The position numbers were made by a program, and so were the translations under genes. DNA of 64,000 nt from SM1-73 sp964588305 (GTDB lineage: Bacteria > Zixibacteria > MSB-5A5 > SM1-73): NCBI GenBank assembly GCA_964588305.1, contig CAZPOP010000006.1:1-64000 (forward strand), read 5' to 3'. Below, piece by piece: positions 18,026-25,157 of this stretch (the first letter of the stretch is position 1; the number at the start of each line of letters is the position of its first letter). Under the pieces are notes generated by a model. It worked only from the letters and a program-made list of their open reading frames with translations, was not told the origin of the DNA and searched no databases.

Positions 18026-18612
18026 GGTTTCCCGCACTCACCGTGATAGACTTTTCAAATCTAACAGGAGAAAGTGCATTTGTAAAGGGAAATAACGGAG
18101 GAGTTGGGGATATTCACTGGATCTCAGAGCTTGTGTTCCGGACACGATCATTATCAATCTAAAGACCGACCATAATCGGGGACGATAACTCTCGCACCGT
18201 TTATAAAACATCTCCCGTCGAGGGATTTGGGTCGTGGAAAATCTGAATGGATTGTTCCAACCCACCCCGATTTCGGAGACTCGCCCTCCGGGCCGTATCC
18301 AGTTAAGCGGACATACGATTCTGGTGCTGACGCTGATAGGTTGAGACCATCGAGCCGCCCTTAAACCTCTATCAGATTTGCTGGTATGAATCACTTCCAT
18401 CTTCCCATTGAATTCCTGCATGCGTAGTATTAACCCACGTTAACAAGCTATATATAGTGGCAGTAGCTTTAGATACACAACATACTGAGACAAGTAAGAG
18501 TGATCCTGCTCAACAATTGAGCAAACTCATTGCCTGACATAGGCCTGAATGTATTGGTCAGAATACAGTACTAAGATGACGCAACAAACTTGACTGATAT
18601 TCAAGAAAAAGC
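18026..18612. other. Gap without a credible gene
   Basis: This is the region upstream of deoB. A minus-strand frame at 18038-18421 is open but has no recognisable composition or ribosome site. I see no clear promoter for deoB and no strong repeats. Confidence 0.5.
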
Positions 18613-18640
18613 TTGACAAACTTTAGCAACGGGTTATATT
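18613..18640 (+). promoter_or_regulatory. Sigma70-type promoter with no adjacent ORF
   Basis: TTGACA (18613-18618), 16-bp spacer, TATATT (18635-18640). The next gene begins 315 bp further on, and the interval has RNA-like helices, so this probably drives an RNA gene or a long structured leader. Confidence 0.65.
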
Positions 18641-18646
18641 GTGTCT

Positions 18647-18860
18647 GTCAAATCTGACATGATCGTGGGAGTTTAGAAGTGCAAGAAAGGGGTTGTCTGG
18701 AAGGGATTCTCGTCCGGATGACCTGAGATAGCCGATTCTGGCTTCGTGGGGCATTCCGATCTGTCGGTCCTTTCCAACAGACTAAAGACGGTGAATATTC
18801 TTCTGAGAAAGAAGTGAGTGGGTTGCTGCGTTCTGGATTCACGTCAGGCCATGATTGTTC
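18647..18860 (+). ncRNA. Candidate structured RNA (6S-like architecture, unproven)
   Basis: It starts about 7 bp after the TATATT box. A closing helix pairs 18653-18664 (TCTGACATGATC) with 18836-18848 (GATTCACGTCAGG), allowing one mismatch and one bulge. An upper helix pairs TGGAAGGGA (18698-18706) with TCCTTTCCA (18768-18776). A small hairpin CTTCT-GAGAA-AGAAG (18800-18814) sits on the 3' side of the open middle. Length near 200 nt, a closing stem, a large central bubble with a 3'-side hairpin and an upper arm are the layout of 6S RNA, but I see no decisive conserved sequence. It could instead be a leader of the gene at 18956. Confidence 0.4.
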
Positions 18861-18955
18861 TTCTTATTGTAAACGGAAAGAGGGAGCGGTCATTTGCACT
18901 ACCCGATCCCGGAGCTTGTAAGGTATTTGACGAACTGAGTTTTTGAGGAAGGCAC

Positions 18956-19795
18956 ATGGATCAGCAACTGGACGGTTTGCGAGGGGAAGTGAAGGGTGCA
19001 GATAATAGAAAAGAGGGCACAAGCAGAGGAGTAGAACGCTCCGACCACCATCGGAGGATCGCGTATTTGCCGGCAGGATCGAACGGTTTTTCCTCTAAGC
19101 CGCTTCTTGTGACCTGGGCTGAAAGCTTCATCTTTGCTGGGAGTTCTGCGCTGTTGTTGCTGGTGGTCAATCTCCTGCCTCAGTATTGGTACGTTTCCTT
19201 TTTTGCCTTAACCCCGTTCCTACTTAGAATCATCAAAGCTCGACCAAGCGAGTCTTTGAGGCTGGGGTTTCTTTTTGGTCTCTCCTTTTTTACCGTTTCA
19301 GTAATTGATTCCCCGTCCGCATATCCTTTTCCTCCCCTCCTGAAACTGCTTTGCGGCGCGGGGCTTTTTGCGCTGTTCGGTTGGTCAGTGGGATGGGCAC
19401 GTCATCGCTGGGGATTCAATCCTGCTATTGTTGCCTTGCTCTGGGTTGGGTTAGAAATCGGGCTGGTGAGACTTGGACTGGTCGGTGGGCTCTTAGGAGA
19501 AGCGGACCTTTCGCAGCCCTTCTTTGGCGGTCTAGTCACGCTTTTCGGGTTTCTTGCCGTTTCGGCTATTATCGTACTTCTTAATTCCTTATTAGTTCTT
19601 CTAATCCTCAAGACCCTCTCGCTCAAAATACCCAGGGGGAAGATAGTCCAGGAGGATGAAAGGAGAACGGATCTTTTCTCCACCCCCTGGTTTGTGACCC
19701 AAAGAGTTTACCTAGTTCCCGAGGGCCGCGCCCCACCTTATATCATCACTGGAGTGTCAAGCCGCCAGGGTCTCCGACTTCAGCTTGACGAATAG
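18956..19795 (+). CDS. Lnt-like integral membrane protein lacking the nitrilase domain
   Basis: 279 residues. After a polar N-terminus of about 58 residues come about six hydrophobic segments (about 60-225). Phrases such as SFFALTPFLLRII and RLGFLFGLSFF followed by a long hydrophobic run resemble the N-terminal membrane half of apolipoprotein N-acyltransferase. The nitrilase-like catalytic half (Glu-Lys-Cys) of Lnt is absent, so it cannot be a normal acyltransferase. The last 30 or so residues are translated from a repeat (GTCAAGC...GCTTGAC, 19755-19791), which suggests the gene was truncated there. GAGGAAGGCAC precedes the ATG. It could also be an unrelated membrane protein. Confidence 0.6.
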   Translation: MDQQLDGLRGEVKGADNRKEGTSRGVERSDHHRRIAYLPAGSNGFSSKPLLVTWAESFIFAGSSALLLLVVNLLPQYWYVSFFALTPFLLRIIKARPSESLRLGFLFGLSFFTVSVIDSPSAYPFPPLLKLLCGAGLFALFGWSVGWARHRWGFNPAIVALLWVGLEIGLVRLGLVGGLLGEADLSQPFFGGLVTLFGFLAVSAIIVLLNSLLVLLILKTLSLKIPRGKIVQEDERRTDLFSTPWFVTQRVYLVPEGRAPPYIITGVSSRQGLRLQLDE

Positions 19796-19850
19796 ACTTT
19801 GGAGTATCAAGCTTTAGCTTGATCCTGGTAAACCCAAAGGTTTACACTCC
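19755..19850. repeat. Palindromic repeat cluster at the end of the Lnt-like gene
   Basis: GGAGTGTCAAGC...AGCTTGAC (19750-19791) is followed by ATCAAGC-TTTA-GCTTGAT (19807-19823) and GTAAACC-CAAA-GGTTTAC (19829-19846). The GTCAAGC/GCTTGAC arms relate to the palindrome at 13508-13533. Confidence 0.6.
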
Positions 19851-19942
19851 AGTTTTAGAAAGGTAGAGAGATGAAAAGAAAACAGGTGAAACTAAGATTG
19901 TATAGACGAAGGTTTTTTGAAGTTTGAAGGGAGAAGAAAGCA

Positions 19943-20941
19943 ATGAAAACCAAACTCTTTATAATCACAGTAATAATCGCTATGCTCGCATTTGGAGTTG
20001 TCTTGGCCCGCGGCGATGTGTGGGCACAACAAGATGACACTGACCCGGAAGCGCTTGACCCGAAGAGTCCGATAGACGCGAAGTTTTCCAACGACCCTGA
20101 CAAAAAGGCTGCGGGCGGGGCTATCAACGGCGAGGAACCTGGACAGATGCTGCAAACGAAAATCCCTGATGACTCCGCTGGAACTTATCCTAAGAACGAT
20201 AGTCTGAACCCCAACTACCGCGAAGTTGACGCCGTAGCCAATCGGGGGGACGCCGCATTCGGAAGGGTCATAGCTAACACCGCGACTCTGCTAATCTCAA
20301 TCAAGAATGACACCAAGGTCAAGGGTTATTGGAAGGTCTGGTATGAAACCTCGGCTGGTAATAGGGGTGTGAGGTGGAACGGCGACGATTTCAATAACCC
20401 TGACAATGACAGCCTCAATGATCTAGACGGGTTGCAGCTTTATGGGGGAGCGGCTAACAGGTACTCCGAGCAATCAGACCCTGTGGGCTCGGTCCTAAAG
20501 GGGGACGGCGCTGAGTACGTTCCGCACGCTGACATCGTAGCCGCGGTCACCTCCCTCGGGTGGAACGGTGTTGGCGATATTGACCTTGACGCACTGATGG
20601 TCTGGGATAGGTCTCCATACGGGGAATGGAGCGCCCCGGACACGATCATCTTCAGCATCCGTGCAGCCGGCAACTGGGATGGTGGGGAAATAGTGGTTTT
20701 GCCAAGTGGGGGAACAGCGTTCTTCTTGGTCCACGGTCGTCACGAATGGAACACGGCGTTCAACGTACGCCAGGCTTTTGGCGTGGATACCGAAGAGGTC
20801 GATGCGATCGAGGCTTATCCAACATGGTATCAACAGACCCCTACTCTCACCCAATGGGGCCTAGTCATCCTGGTGGGCCTGCTTATCCTCAGCACGGTGT
20901 TTGTCATACTCAGGAGGAGGAAAGGGCCGGTTCCTGCGTAA
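19943..20941 (+). CDS. Secreted protein with IPTL-CTERM-like sorting tail
   Basis: 332 residues. Signal peptide about 1-34 (MKTKLFIITVIIAMLAFGVV...VWAQ). The middle, about 35-300, is acidic and rich in D, N, G and W with no family I recognise. The C-terminus has the tripartite signal of IPTL/PEP-CTERM-type proteins: motif TPTLTQWG (about 301), a 20-residue hydrophobic helix, then RRRKGPVPA. In known systems this directs processing at the membrane and surface or exopolysaccharide association. GGGAGAAGAAAG before the ATG is a good ribosome site. The next gene has the same tail. Confidence 0.8.
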   Translation: MKTKLFIITVIIAMLAFGVVLARGDVWAQQDDTDPEALDPKSPIDAKFSNDPDKKAAGGAINGEEPGQMLQTKIPDDSAGTYPKNDSLNPNYREVDAVANRGDAAFGRVIANTATLLISIKNDTKVKGYWKVWYETSAGNRGVRWNGDDFNNPDNDSLNDLDGLQLYGGAANRYSEQSDPVGSVLKGDGAEYVPHADIVAAVTSLGWNGVGDIDLDALMVWDRSPYGEWSAPDTIIFSIRAAGNWDGGEIVVLPSGGTAFFLVHGRHEWNTAFNVRQAFGVDTEEVDAIEAYPTWYQQTPTLTQWGLVILVGLLILSTVFVILRRRKGPVPA

Positions 20942-20973
20942 GCGTGGAATGCTAAGCCGTGTTCGTCTTTGAT

Positions 20974-21103
20974 GGGGCAGAGGTTCAACCCCTGCCCCAA
21001 ACGGAGACACCAGTCTTGATGAAGGTTCTCCCCAAACGCAAGGACGGTAAAATTCAATCTAAGGGTGGCATAAAGCCCCTTTCGGAAAATCCGAAAGGGG
21101 CTT
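20974..21103 (+). terminator. Two GC-rich hairpins after the IPTL-CTERM gene
   Basis: GGGGCAGAGG-TTCAA-CCCCTGCCCC (20974-20998) and AAGCCCCTTTCGG-AAAAT-CCGAAAGGGGCTT (21073-21102). Neither has a long T-run, so intrinsic termination is only likely, but the second stem is strong and sits 15 bp before the next reading frame. Confidence 0.45.
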
Positions 21104-21117
21104 AGTATTCTGAGCCG

Positions 21118-21840
21118 ATGATTACCCCTTCCTTCCCAGGATATGAAAACACATCGACGCAGGCTGCGTCCGCAAATGTGATCTATACCCAATGTTGCTG
21201 CTGCTGCGGTTTTACGCAGGATGATGTCTACCAGGACATAATAAGCTCCACTGGAAATATAGGGCAGTTCCCCGAAGAGGAAACTCTAAGTATCCACAAT
21301 TGGATTGCGGATAACTGCTCACTGTGTTCGCTTCAGATACAAATCGCCCATAAGGGTTATCTTGACACAAGTGTAACCCCGTGGGATACGGTTTCGCCAG
21401 TCAATCCGGAAAGCGTCTCCTTTGCCTGGGCACACAAAGAGGCTCTTTTTGGCAAACACGTCAAGATATGGGTCGTGAGTTTGAGCATGCTCTCGCTTCC
21501 TCCCTCTCCCACCGGCAAGCAAAATCTAAGCCAGGAGTTGACCTATAGATGGGGTTCCAGCAGTGCTGCGGTTGTCCACGACCCCGATTGTGACATGAGT
21601 GGAACCGATAACGACCAGTACATAGTCGGATCAGATGCTAACGGTGAGTATCTGCAAGATTATTTCGGCCCGGGGATTCACGGTTACTTGCAGGGAGTGG
21701 TTTCGGTTTCTGGCCCCGGTAGGTGTGAATACTGTGCTCCTTCCTTGACTGAGTTAGGCAGGATATTTCTGATTGTTGTAATACTGGGCAGTGCAGTGTT
21801 CATCATGCTGCGAAGGAGAAAAACGGCAGTTCCAGCGTAA
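21118..21840 (+). CDS. Surface-type protein with IPTL-CTERM-like tail, N-terminus apparently truncated
   Basis: 240 residues. The end APSLTELGR (about 202), a hydrophobic helix and RRRKTAVPA copies the tail design of the gene before it. Unlike that gene there is no signal peptide; the frame is closed by TAG at 21103-21105 and only a weak GAG precedes the ATG, so the 5' end may have been lost. Near residue 24 is a run of five cysteines (CCCCCG), and further Cys pairs follow (SLCSL, CEYC). Function unknown. Either a start codon is missed, the protein is exported another way, or it is a pseudogene. Confidence 0.6.
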   Translation: MITPSFPGYENTSTQAASANVIYTQCCCCCGFTQDDVYQDIISSTGNIGQFPEEETLSIHNWIADNCSLCSLQIQIAHKGYLDTSVTPWDTVSPVNPESVSFAWAHKEALFGKHVKIWVVSLSMLSLPPSPTGKQNLSQELTYRWGSSSAAVVHDPDCDMSGTDNDQYIVGSDANGEYLQDYFGPGIHGYLQGVVSVSGPGRCEYCAPSLTELGRIFLIVVILGSAVFIMLRRRKTAVPA

Positions 21841-21875
21841 GGTCGAAATACCTGTTCTGCTCAACCGCAGATGCA

Positions 21876-21916
21876 AAGCCCCTGCGCGGTCCTTCCGCAG
21901 GGGGGCTTGTCTTCTT
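21876..21916 (+). terminator. Probable terminator
   Basis: AAGCCCCTGCG...CGCAGGGGGGCTT stem followed by a T-rich stretch (GTCTTCTT), 35 bp after the preceding stop codon. Confidence 0.6.
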
Positions 21917-22120
21917 GCCCCTTACCGCCGTCATTCTAAGCCAAAGGTCGAATTACTTTAAGCCAAACCCCCTTGGTCGCGCCCTTCGGTGTGTCTGGAC
22001 CTGTAAGGATGTGCTCGAGCTCAGGGTCGAAGACTCAGCGTGACAGGTACGATTTCCGATTCTTTCGTCCCTGTTTGCTGCCTGGTGTCTGCTGAAATCT
22101 CACTTCTGTGCATTTTTTTC

Positions 22121-22149
22121 TTGACAAGGCATCCTGATCCCTTTATTAA
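22121..22149 (+). promoter_or_regulatory. Sigma70-type promoter of rex
   Basis: TTGACA (22121-22126), 17-bp spacer, TATTAA (22144-22149). It lies about 105 bp upstream of rex, and its initiation region overlaps a Rex operator. Confidence 0.65.
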
Positions 22150-22151
22150 TA

Positions 22152-22169
22152 TTGTGAAATAGTTCACAA
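22152..22169. promoter_or_regulatory. Rex operator
   Basis: TTGTGAAATAGTTCACAA is an exact match to the Rex consensus TTGTGAA-W4-TTCACAA apart from one G in the centre. It covers the start point of the rex promoter. Rex leaves such sites when NADH/NAD+ rises, so rex is very likely autorepressed in a redox-dependent way. Confidence 0.88.
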
Positions 22170-22254
22170 ATTCGGTTGGTGCTATCACGTGGTGAGCTTG
22201 TGAGTTTATTTGAGTTTTTGGGGAGGCTGAGTCCTTTCAGCAAAGGAGTTTCTA

Positions 22255-22947
22255 TTGAAGGAGAAATCAGACAAGATGCAATCTAAAGAATCTCGCCCCC
22301 GATTGGCTGACGGCAAGGTATCTGAGTCCACGATCCGAAGGCTTTCTTTGTATTATCGCAGTTTAGTCGGTTTCGAGAAGGAAAAGTGCAAGACAGTTTC
22401 CTCTAAGGATCTTGCCAAAGAGGGGAGGTTAACCCCGGCTCAGGTCAGAAAGGACTTGTCCTTTTTCGGCAGCTTCGGCACCCGCGGATTAGGCTACCCG
22501 GTTCAGGAATTAAAGGATAAAATTGCGCGAATTCTCGGGCTGAACAGAACCTGGAGTGTGGCATTGGTGGGGGTGGGAAATGTGGGATCTGCCTTGGTTT
22601 CGTATAAGGAATTTCCAAAGCAGGGATTCAACATCAAGTTGCTCTTCGACAACGATCAGAGGAAGATCAACAAGAATCACAAGGGGATCACAGTCTCCGA
22701 CGTGGCAGATCTGCCCCTCAAACTCAAAGAACATAAAATTGACATGGTGATCCTTGCCGTACCTGCCGCAGCAGCACAGATGGTCGCCGACGACGTGGTA
22801 TCAGCCGGGGTAAAGAGTATCCTCAACTTCGCTCCCGCCCACATACAGGTTCCGAGCGACGTGACCTTGCGCTCGGTGAATATGGCTATGGAACTGGAGC
22901 ACCTCTCCTTTTCATTGGTAAACAGGGGCTCTACGGTCGAGGTCTAA
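22255..22947 (+). CDS. rex: Redox-sensing transcriptional repressor Rex
   Basis: 230 residues. N-terminal winged helix (about 20-85: RRLSLYYRSL, KEGRLTPAQVRKDLSFFGSFG) and a Rossmann NAD(H)-binding domain (about 95-215: VALVGVGNVGSAL, LLFDNDQRKI, AVPAAAAQMV, NFAPAHIQVP). Rex dimers repress fermentation and respiration genes and release DNA on binding NADH. The start is TTG 22255 with AAAGGAG 6 bp upstream; ATG 22276 is a weaker option. A near-perfect Rex site lies in its own promoter; no other target of that quality was seen in the window. Confidence 0.95.
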   Translation: MKEKSDKMQSKESRPRLADGKVSESTIRRLSLYYRSLVGFEKEKCKTVSSKDLAKEGRLTPAQVRKDLSFFGSFGTRGLGYPVQELKDKIARILGLNRTWSVALVGVGNVGSALVSYKEFPKQGFNIKLLFDNDQRKINKNHKGITVSDVADLPLKLKEHKIDMVILAVPAAAAQMVADDVVSAGVKSILNFAPAHIQVPSDVTLRSVNMAMELEHLSFSLVNRGSTVEV

Positions 22948-23233
22948 CCCCAGTTCTTGTGTTCTATCCATCGGGGGCTCATTCCGAGATGAAGACGTCT
23001 CGTTTGGCTAAACTTAATAGTATTTGGCCTATCAAAAGCGGTTTTTCCCGATTTAGAGAAGGCTCCGTCTTCGCAGATTACTCTTTGAACTGGATAACCA
23101 GAGAAGTTCCGCCGCGTGATATGAAGTAAAAAACGAAAATGCATTTCAAAAGACGTGCCCTTTGCTTTTCAAGAAAGTGTCTCGATTAGCCTCTGTATAA
23201 GCGAAACATTTTCCAACTTTTTTGATTTTTTTC
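22948..23233. other. Gap without a gene
   Basis: No ORF or clear repeat between rex and the promoter at 23234. Short frames on both strands lack ribosome sites. Confidence 0.5.
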
Positions 23234-23263
23234 TTGACAAATTTACCATGGGGCTTATATACT
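23234..23263 (+). promoter_or_regulatory. Sigma70-type promoter
   Basis: TTGACA (23234-23239), 18-bp spacer, TATACT (23258-23263), about 50 bp before the small secreted protein gene. Confidence 0.7.
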
Positions 23264-23312
23264 AGGGCAATTAAACTTCTTGGATGGGTGAACAAAGAGG
23301 ATGGTTGGCGGA

Positions 23313-23732
23313 ATGAGACTGCATGATTCAAAGGACAAATTGGTATTGTTTGGATTGATTCTCGTCTTGGGTTTGTTTGCTTTCTCCGCGGCTCAAGAAT
23401 CGGTCTGGTTCTGCCACCCTTACGGCACAGTGGAGTATCGGGGCGATTTAGCCCCAGACGGACACGAAGCGGTGGCCACCATCGGAGGGCAGAAGTTCGC
23501 TTCATGCTTGACCAAAGATGGTCGGTACAGTCTGCTGATTCCCAAAGATGATCCGGTTACCTCCAAAAAAGAAGGTTGGGCTGAAGGAGATATCGTCGCC
23601 ATCAGGGTGAACGGTTTTGCGGCCAATCCCAGATTCAAGGCTTTCGCAGGTGCCCAGCAAATAAACCTGTATGTCTCCACGTTGGATGTTCCCCCGACCA
23701 CCTGGGGCAAGATCAAGGCTCTTTTCAGATAG
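23313..23732 (+). CDS. Small secreted protein of unknown function
   Basis: About 139 residues. A hydrophobic N-terminus (KLVLFGLILVLGLFAFSA) predicts a signal peptide. The mature part has the order APDGHEAVATIGG, TKDGRYSLLIP, GDIVAIRVNGFAA, which resembles the small beta-sandwich (carboxypeptidase regulatory-like) domains found in secreted proteins. The C-terminal 20 residues (TTWGKIKALFR) are amphipathic. ATG 23301 is also in frame but the purine-rich AAAGAGG abuts it, so 23313 is preferred. No partner is evident. Confidence 0.7.
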   Translation: MRLHDSKDKLVLFGLILVLGLFAFSAAQESVWFCHPYGTVEYRGDLAPDGHEAVATIGGQKFASCLTKDGRYSLLIPKDDPVTSKKEGWAEGDIVAIRVNGFAANPRFKAFAGAQQINLYVSTLDVPPTTWGKIKALFR

Positions 23733-23761
23733 AATCGTGAGGATGTTTCGCGCAGAAATTG

Positions 23762-23800
23762 AACGCAAGGAGACTGTTTTGGGCGAAACGGGAGCGTTTT
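23762..23800 (+). terminator. Possible terminator
   Basis: AACGC (23762-) pairs with GCGTT, with an inner GTTT-TGGGCG-AAAC hairpin, followed by TTTTGTTT. The stem is short and the arrangement indirect. Confidence 0.35.
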
Positions 23801-23887
23801 TGTTTGAAACCAAATTTCGAATCGGATCGTAAAAAACAGGTAGATTGAGCCAATCAGAAGAATATTTCAGCCAAAGAAGGAGAGATT

Positions 23888-24226
23888 ATGAAACTGACTA
23901 GCAAGGAAATAGGCGATGTGATGGTACTGGAACCCAAAGGGAAGATTATGGGGGGACCGGATGCCACCCTTCTGCATGACCAGTTGCACGATTTCATCGA
24001 TCATGGCAAAAAGAAGGTGATCATCGATCTATCCAAGGTGGACTGGATGAATAGCACCGGACTGGGGATTCTGATTTCAGGTTTGACCACTCTGAGAAAC
24101 AATGGGGGCGAGTTGAAGCTGGCAAATGTGACCGAGAAGATTCAAAGCCTTTTAACCATAACCAAGCTCATCACCGTTTTCGAATGCTTCGACTCAGTAG
24201 ATGAAGCTCTGACAAGCTTCAAATAG
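23888..24226 (+). CDS. STAS-domain anti-sigma factor antagonist (RsbV/SpoIIAA-like)
   Basis: 112 residues, a single STAS domain. The phosphorylation motif is intact: IIDLSKVDWMNSTGLGIL, with Ser in MNSTGLG (about residue 57) the expected kinase target. In partner-switching systems the unphosphorylated form binds the anti-sigma kinase. AAGGAGAGATT precedes the ATG. A terminator follows at 24272-24305, so it is transcribed apart from the kinase (24445) and phosphatase (25158) genes, yet the three in a row form a complete switch. Confidence 0.9.
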   Translation: MKLTSKEIGDVMVLEPKGKIMGGPDATLLHDQLHDFIDHGKKKVIIDLSKVDWMNSTGLGILISGLTTLRNNGGELKLANVTEKIQSLLTITKLITVFECFDSVDEALTSFK

Positions 24227-24271
24227 CAGAAGATCAGAATTTCGCTTTAGGTTTTCAAATAAATCCCGGCT

Positions 24272-24305
24272 GAAAAAGGTAGGTTGACAAACCTGCCTTT
24301 TTTTG
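24272..24305 (+). terminator. Rho-independent terminator
   Basis: AAGGTAGGTT-GACA-AACCTGCCTT stem followed by seven T, 46 bp after the STAS gene. Confidence 0.85.
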
Positions 24306-24444
24306 CCTTGAGTTTAGGGGTTGGTAGCTTATATTGAGTCAGGGATTGCATCCGCTCAGCTGCATTCGGGGTAAACGGAGCGGCCACGGTGCATTCAATC
24401 GATCGCAGACAAGTGAACAATGACCCTATACTAGTGGAGTCCCT

Positions 24445-24915
24445 TTGAAGATGGGTCCAGCGTCAAGAAATTCCTCAAAGAAATCACAATCCATAAGAAT
24501 CAAGAAAAAGAACGGCCAAATTGCAATACCTAGTTCCCTTGACTATCTGCCCAAGGTAGACGAGTATGTGGAAGGAAAACTGAGAAAACTGGGCGTGGAC
24601 GAAGACAGGCTGGCAGACATTGCGGTCTCGGTCACCGAAGCCGTAACCAATGCGGTGTTGCACGGCAACAAGAATGACCTGAAGAAAAAGGTCCGAATAA
24701 GACTGAAGGCAGATTCCTCCCGGGTGGAGATCACCGTGGAGGATGAGGGGAATGGCTTCAACGCAGAGTCGATCCAAAGTCCCATAGAAGAGGGAAATCT
24801 CTTAAAAGAGGCAGGGAGAGGCATTTTCATTCTGAAGTCCTTGATGGACGAAGTCGATTTCATCGTTTTGCCGCAAAAGGGAACCGTGGTGAAGATGACA
24901 AAGTTCTTAAGCTGA
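24445..24915 (+). CDS. Anti-sigma regulatory serine kinase (RsbW/SpoIIAB-like, HATPase_c)
   Basis: 156 residues. GHKL ATP-binding fold: N-box SVTEAVTNAVLHGN (about 54-67), G1 TVEDEGNGF (about 98-106), G2 EAGRGIFIL (about 126-134). Such kinases phosphorylate the STAS antagonist and bind a sigma factor or another effector. Start TTG 24445 with GTGGAGT upstream; ATG 24451 also possible. The first 20 residues are basic. Its likely substrate is the product of 23888-24226 and the opposing phosphatase that of 25158-27413. No sigma factor gene lies nearby, so the output is unknown. Confidence 0.88.
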   Translation: MKMGPASRNSSKKSQSIRIKKKNGQIAIPSSLDYLPKVDEYVEGKLRKLGVDEDRLADIAVSVTEAVTNAVLHGNKNDLKKKVRIRLKADSSRVEITVEDEGNGFNAESIQSPIEEGNLLKEAGRGIFILKSLMDEVDFIVLPQKGTVVKMTKFLS

Positions 24916-25157
24916 TTCTGAGATATTAGGGTCAATTGGTGATGTCCTGATCTTGGCTGAAAACACTTCTCCTGAGCCATAGGCGACGACCCTCTAACAT
25001 GATTGCGGGAGTAACAAGAATTGGGAGGTAGACATCAATGCGCCGTATTCAGAATGCAATACATGTTGAGCCGCCAAATGGCACTTGGATTTCCTTCGAA
25101 CTTTCACTCTTTTGGCAGATATAATCAGTAAGCGTGTGATTTGCAGGAGCAGGTGCC

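Noticed and set aside
18038..18421. 127-codon minus-strand frame upstream of deoB
   Set aside because: No family resemblance, no ribosome site, unusual composition; overlaps the probable promoter/leader region of deoB.
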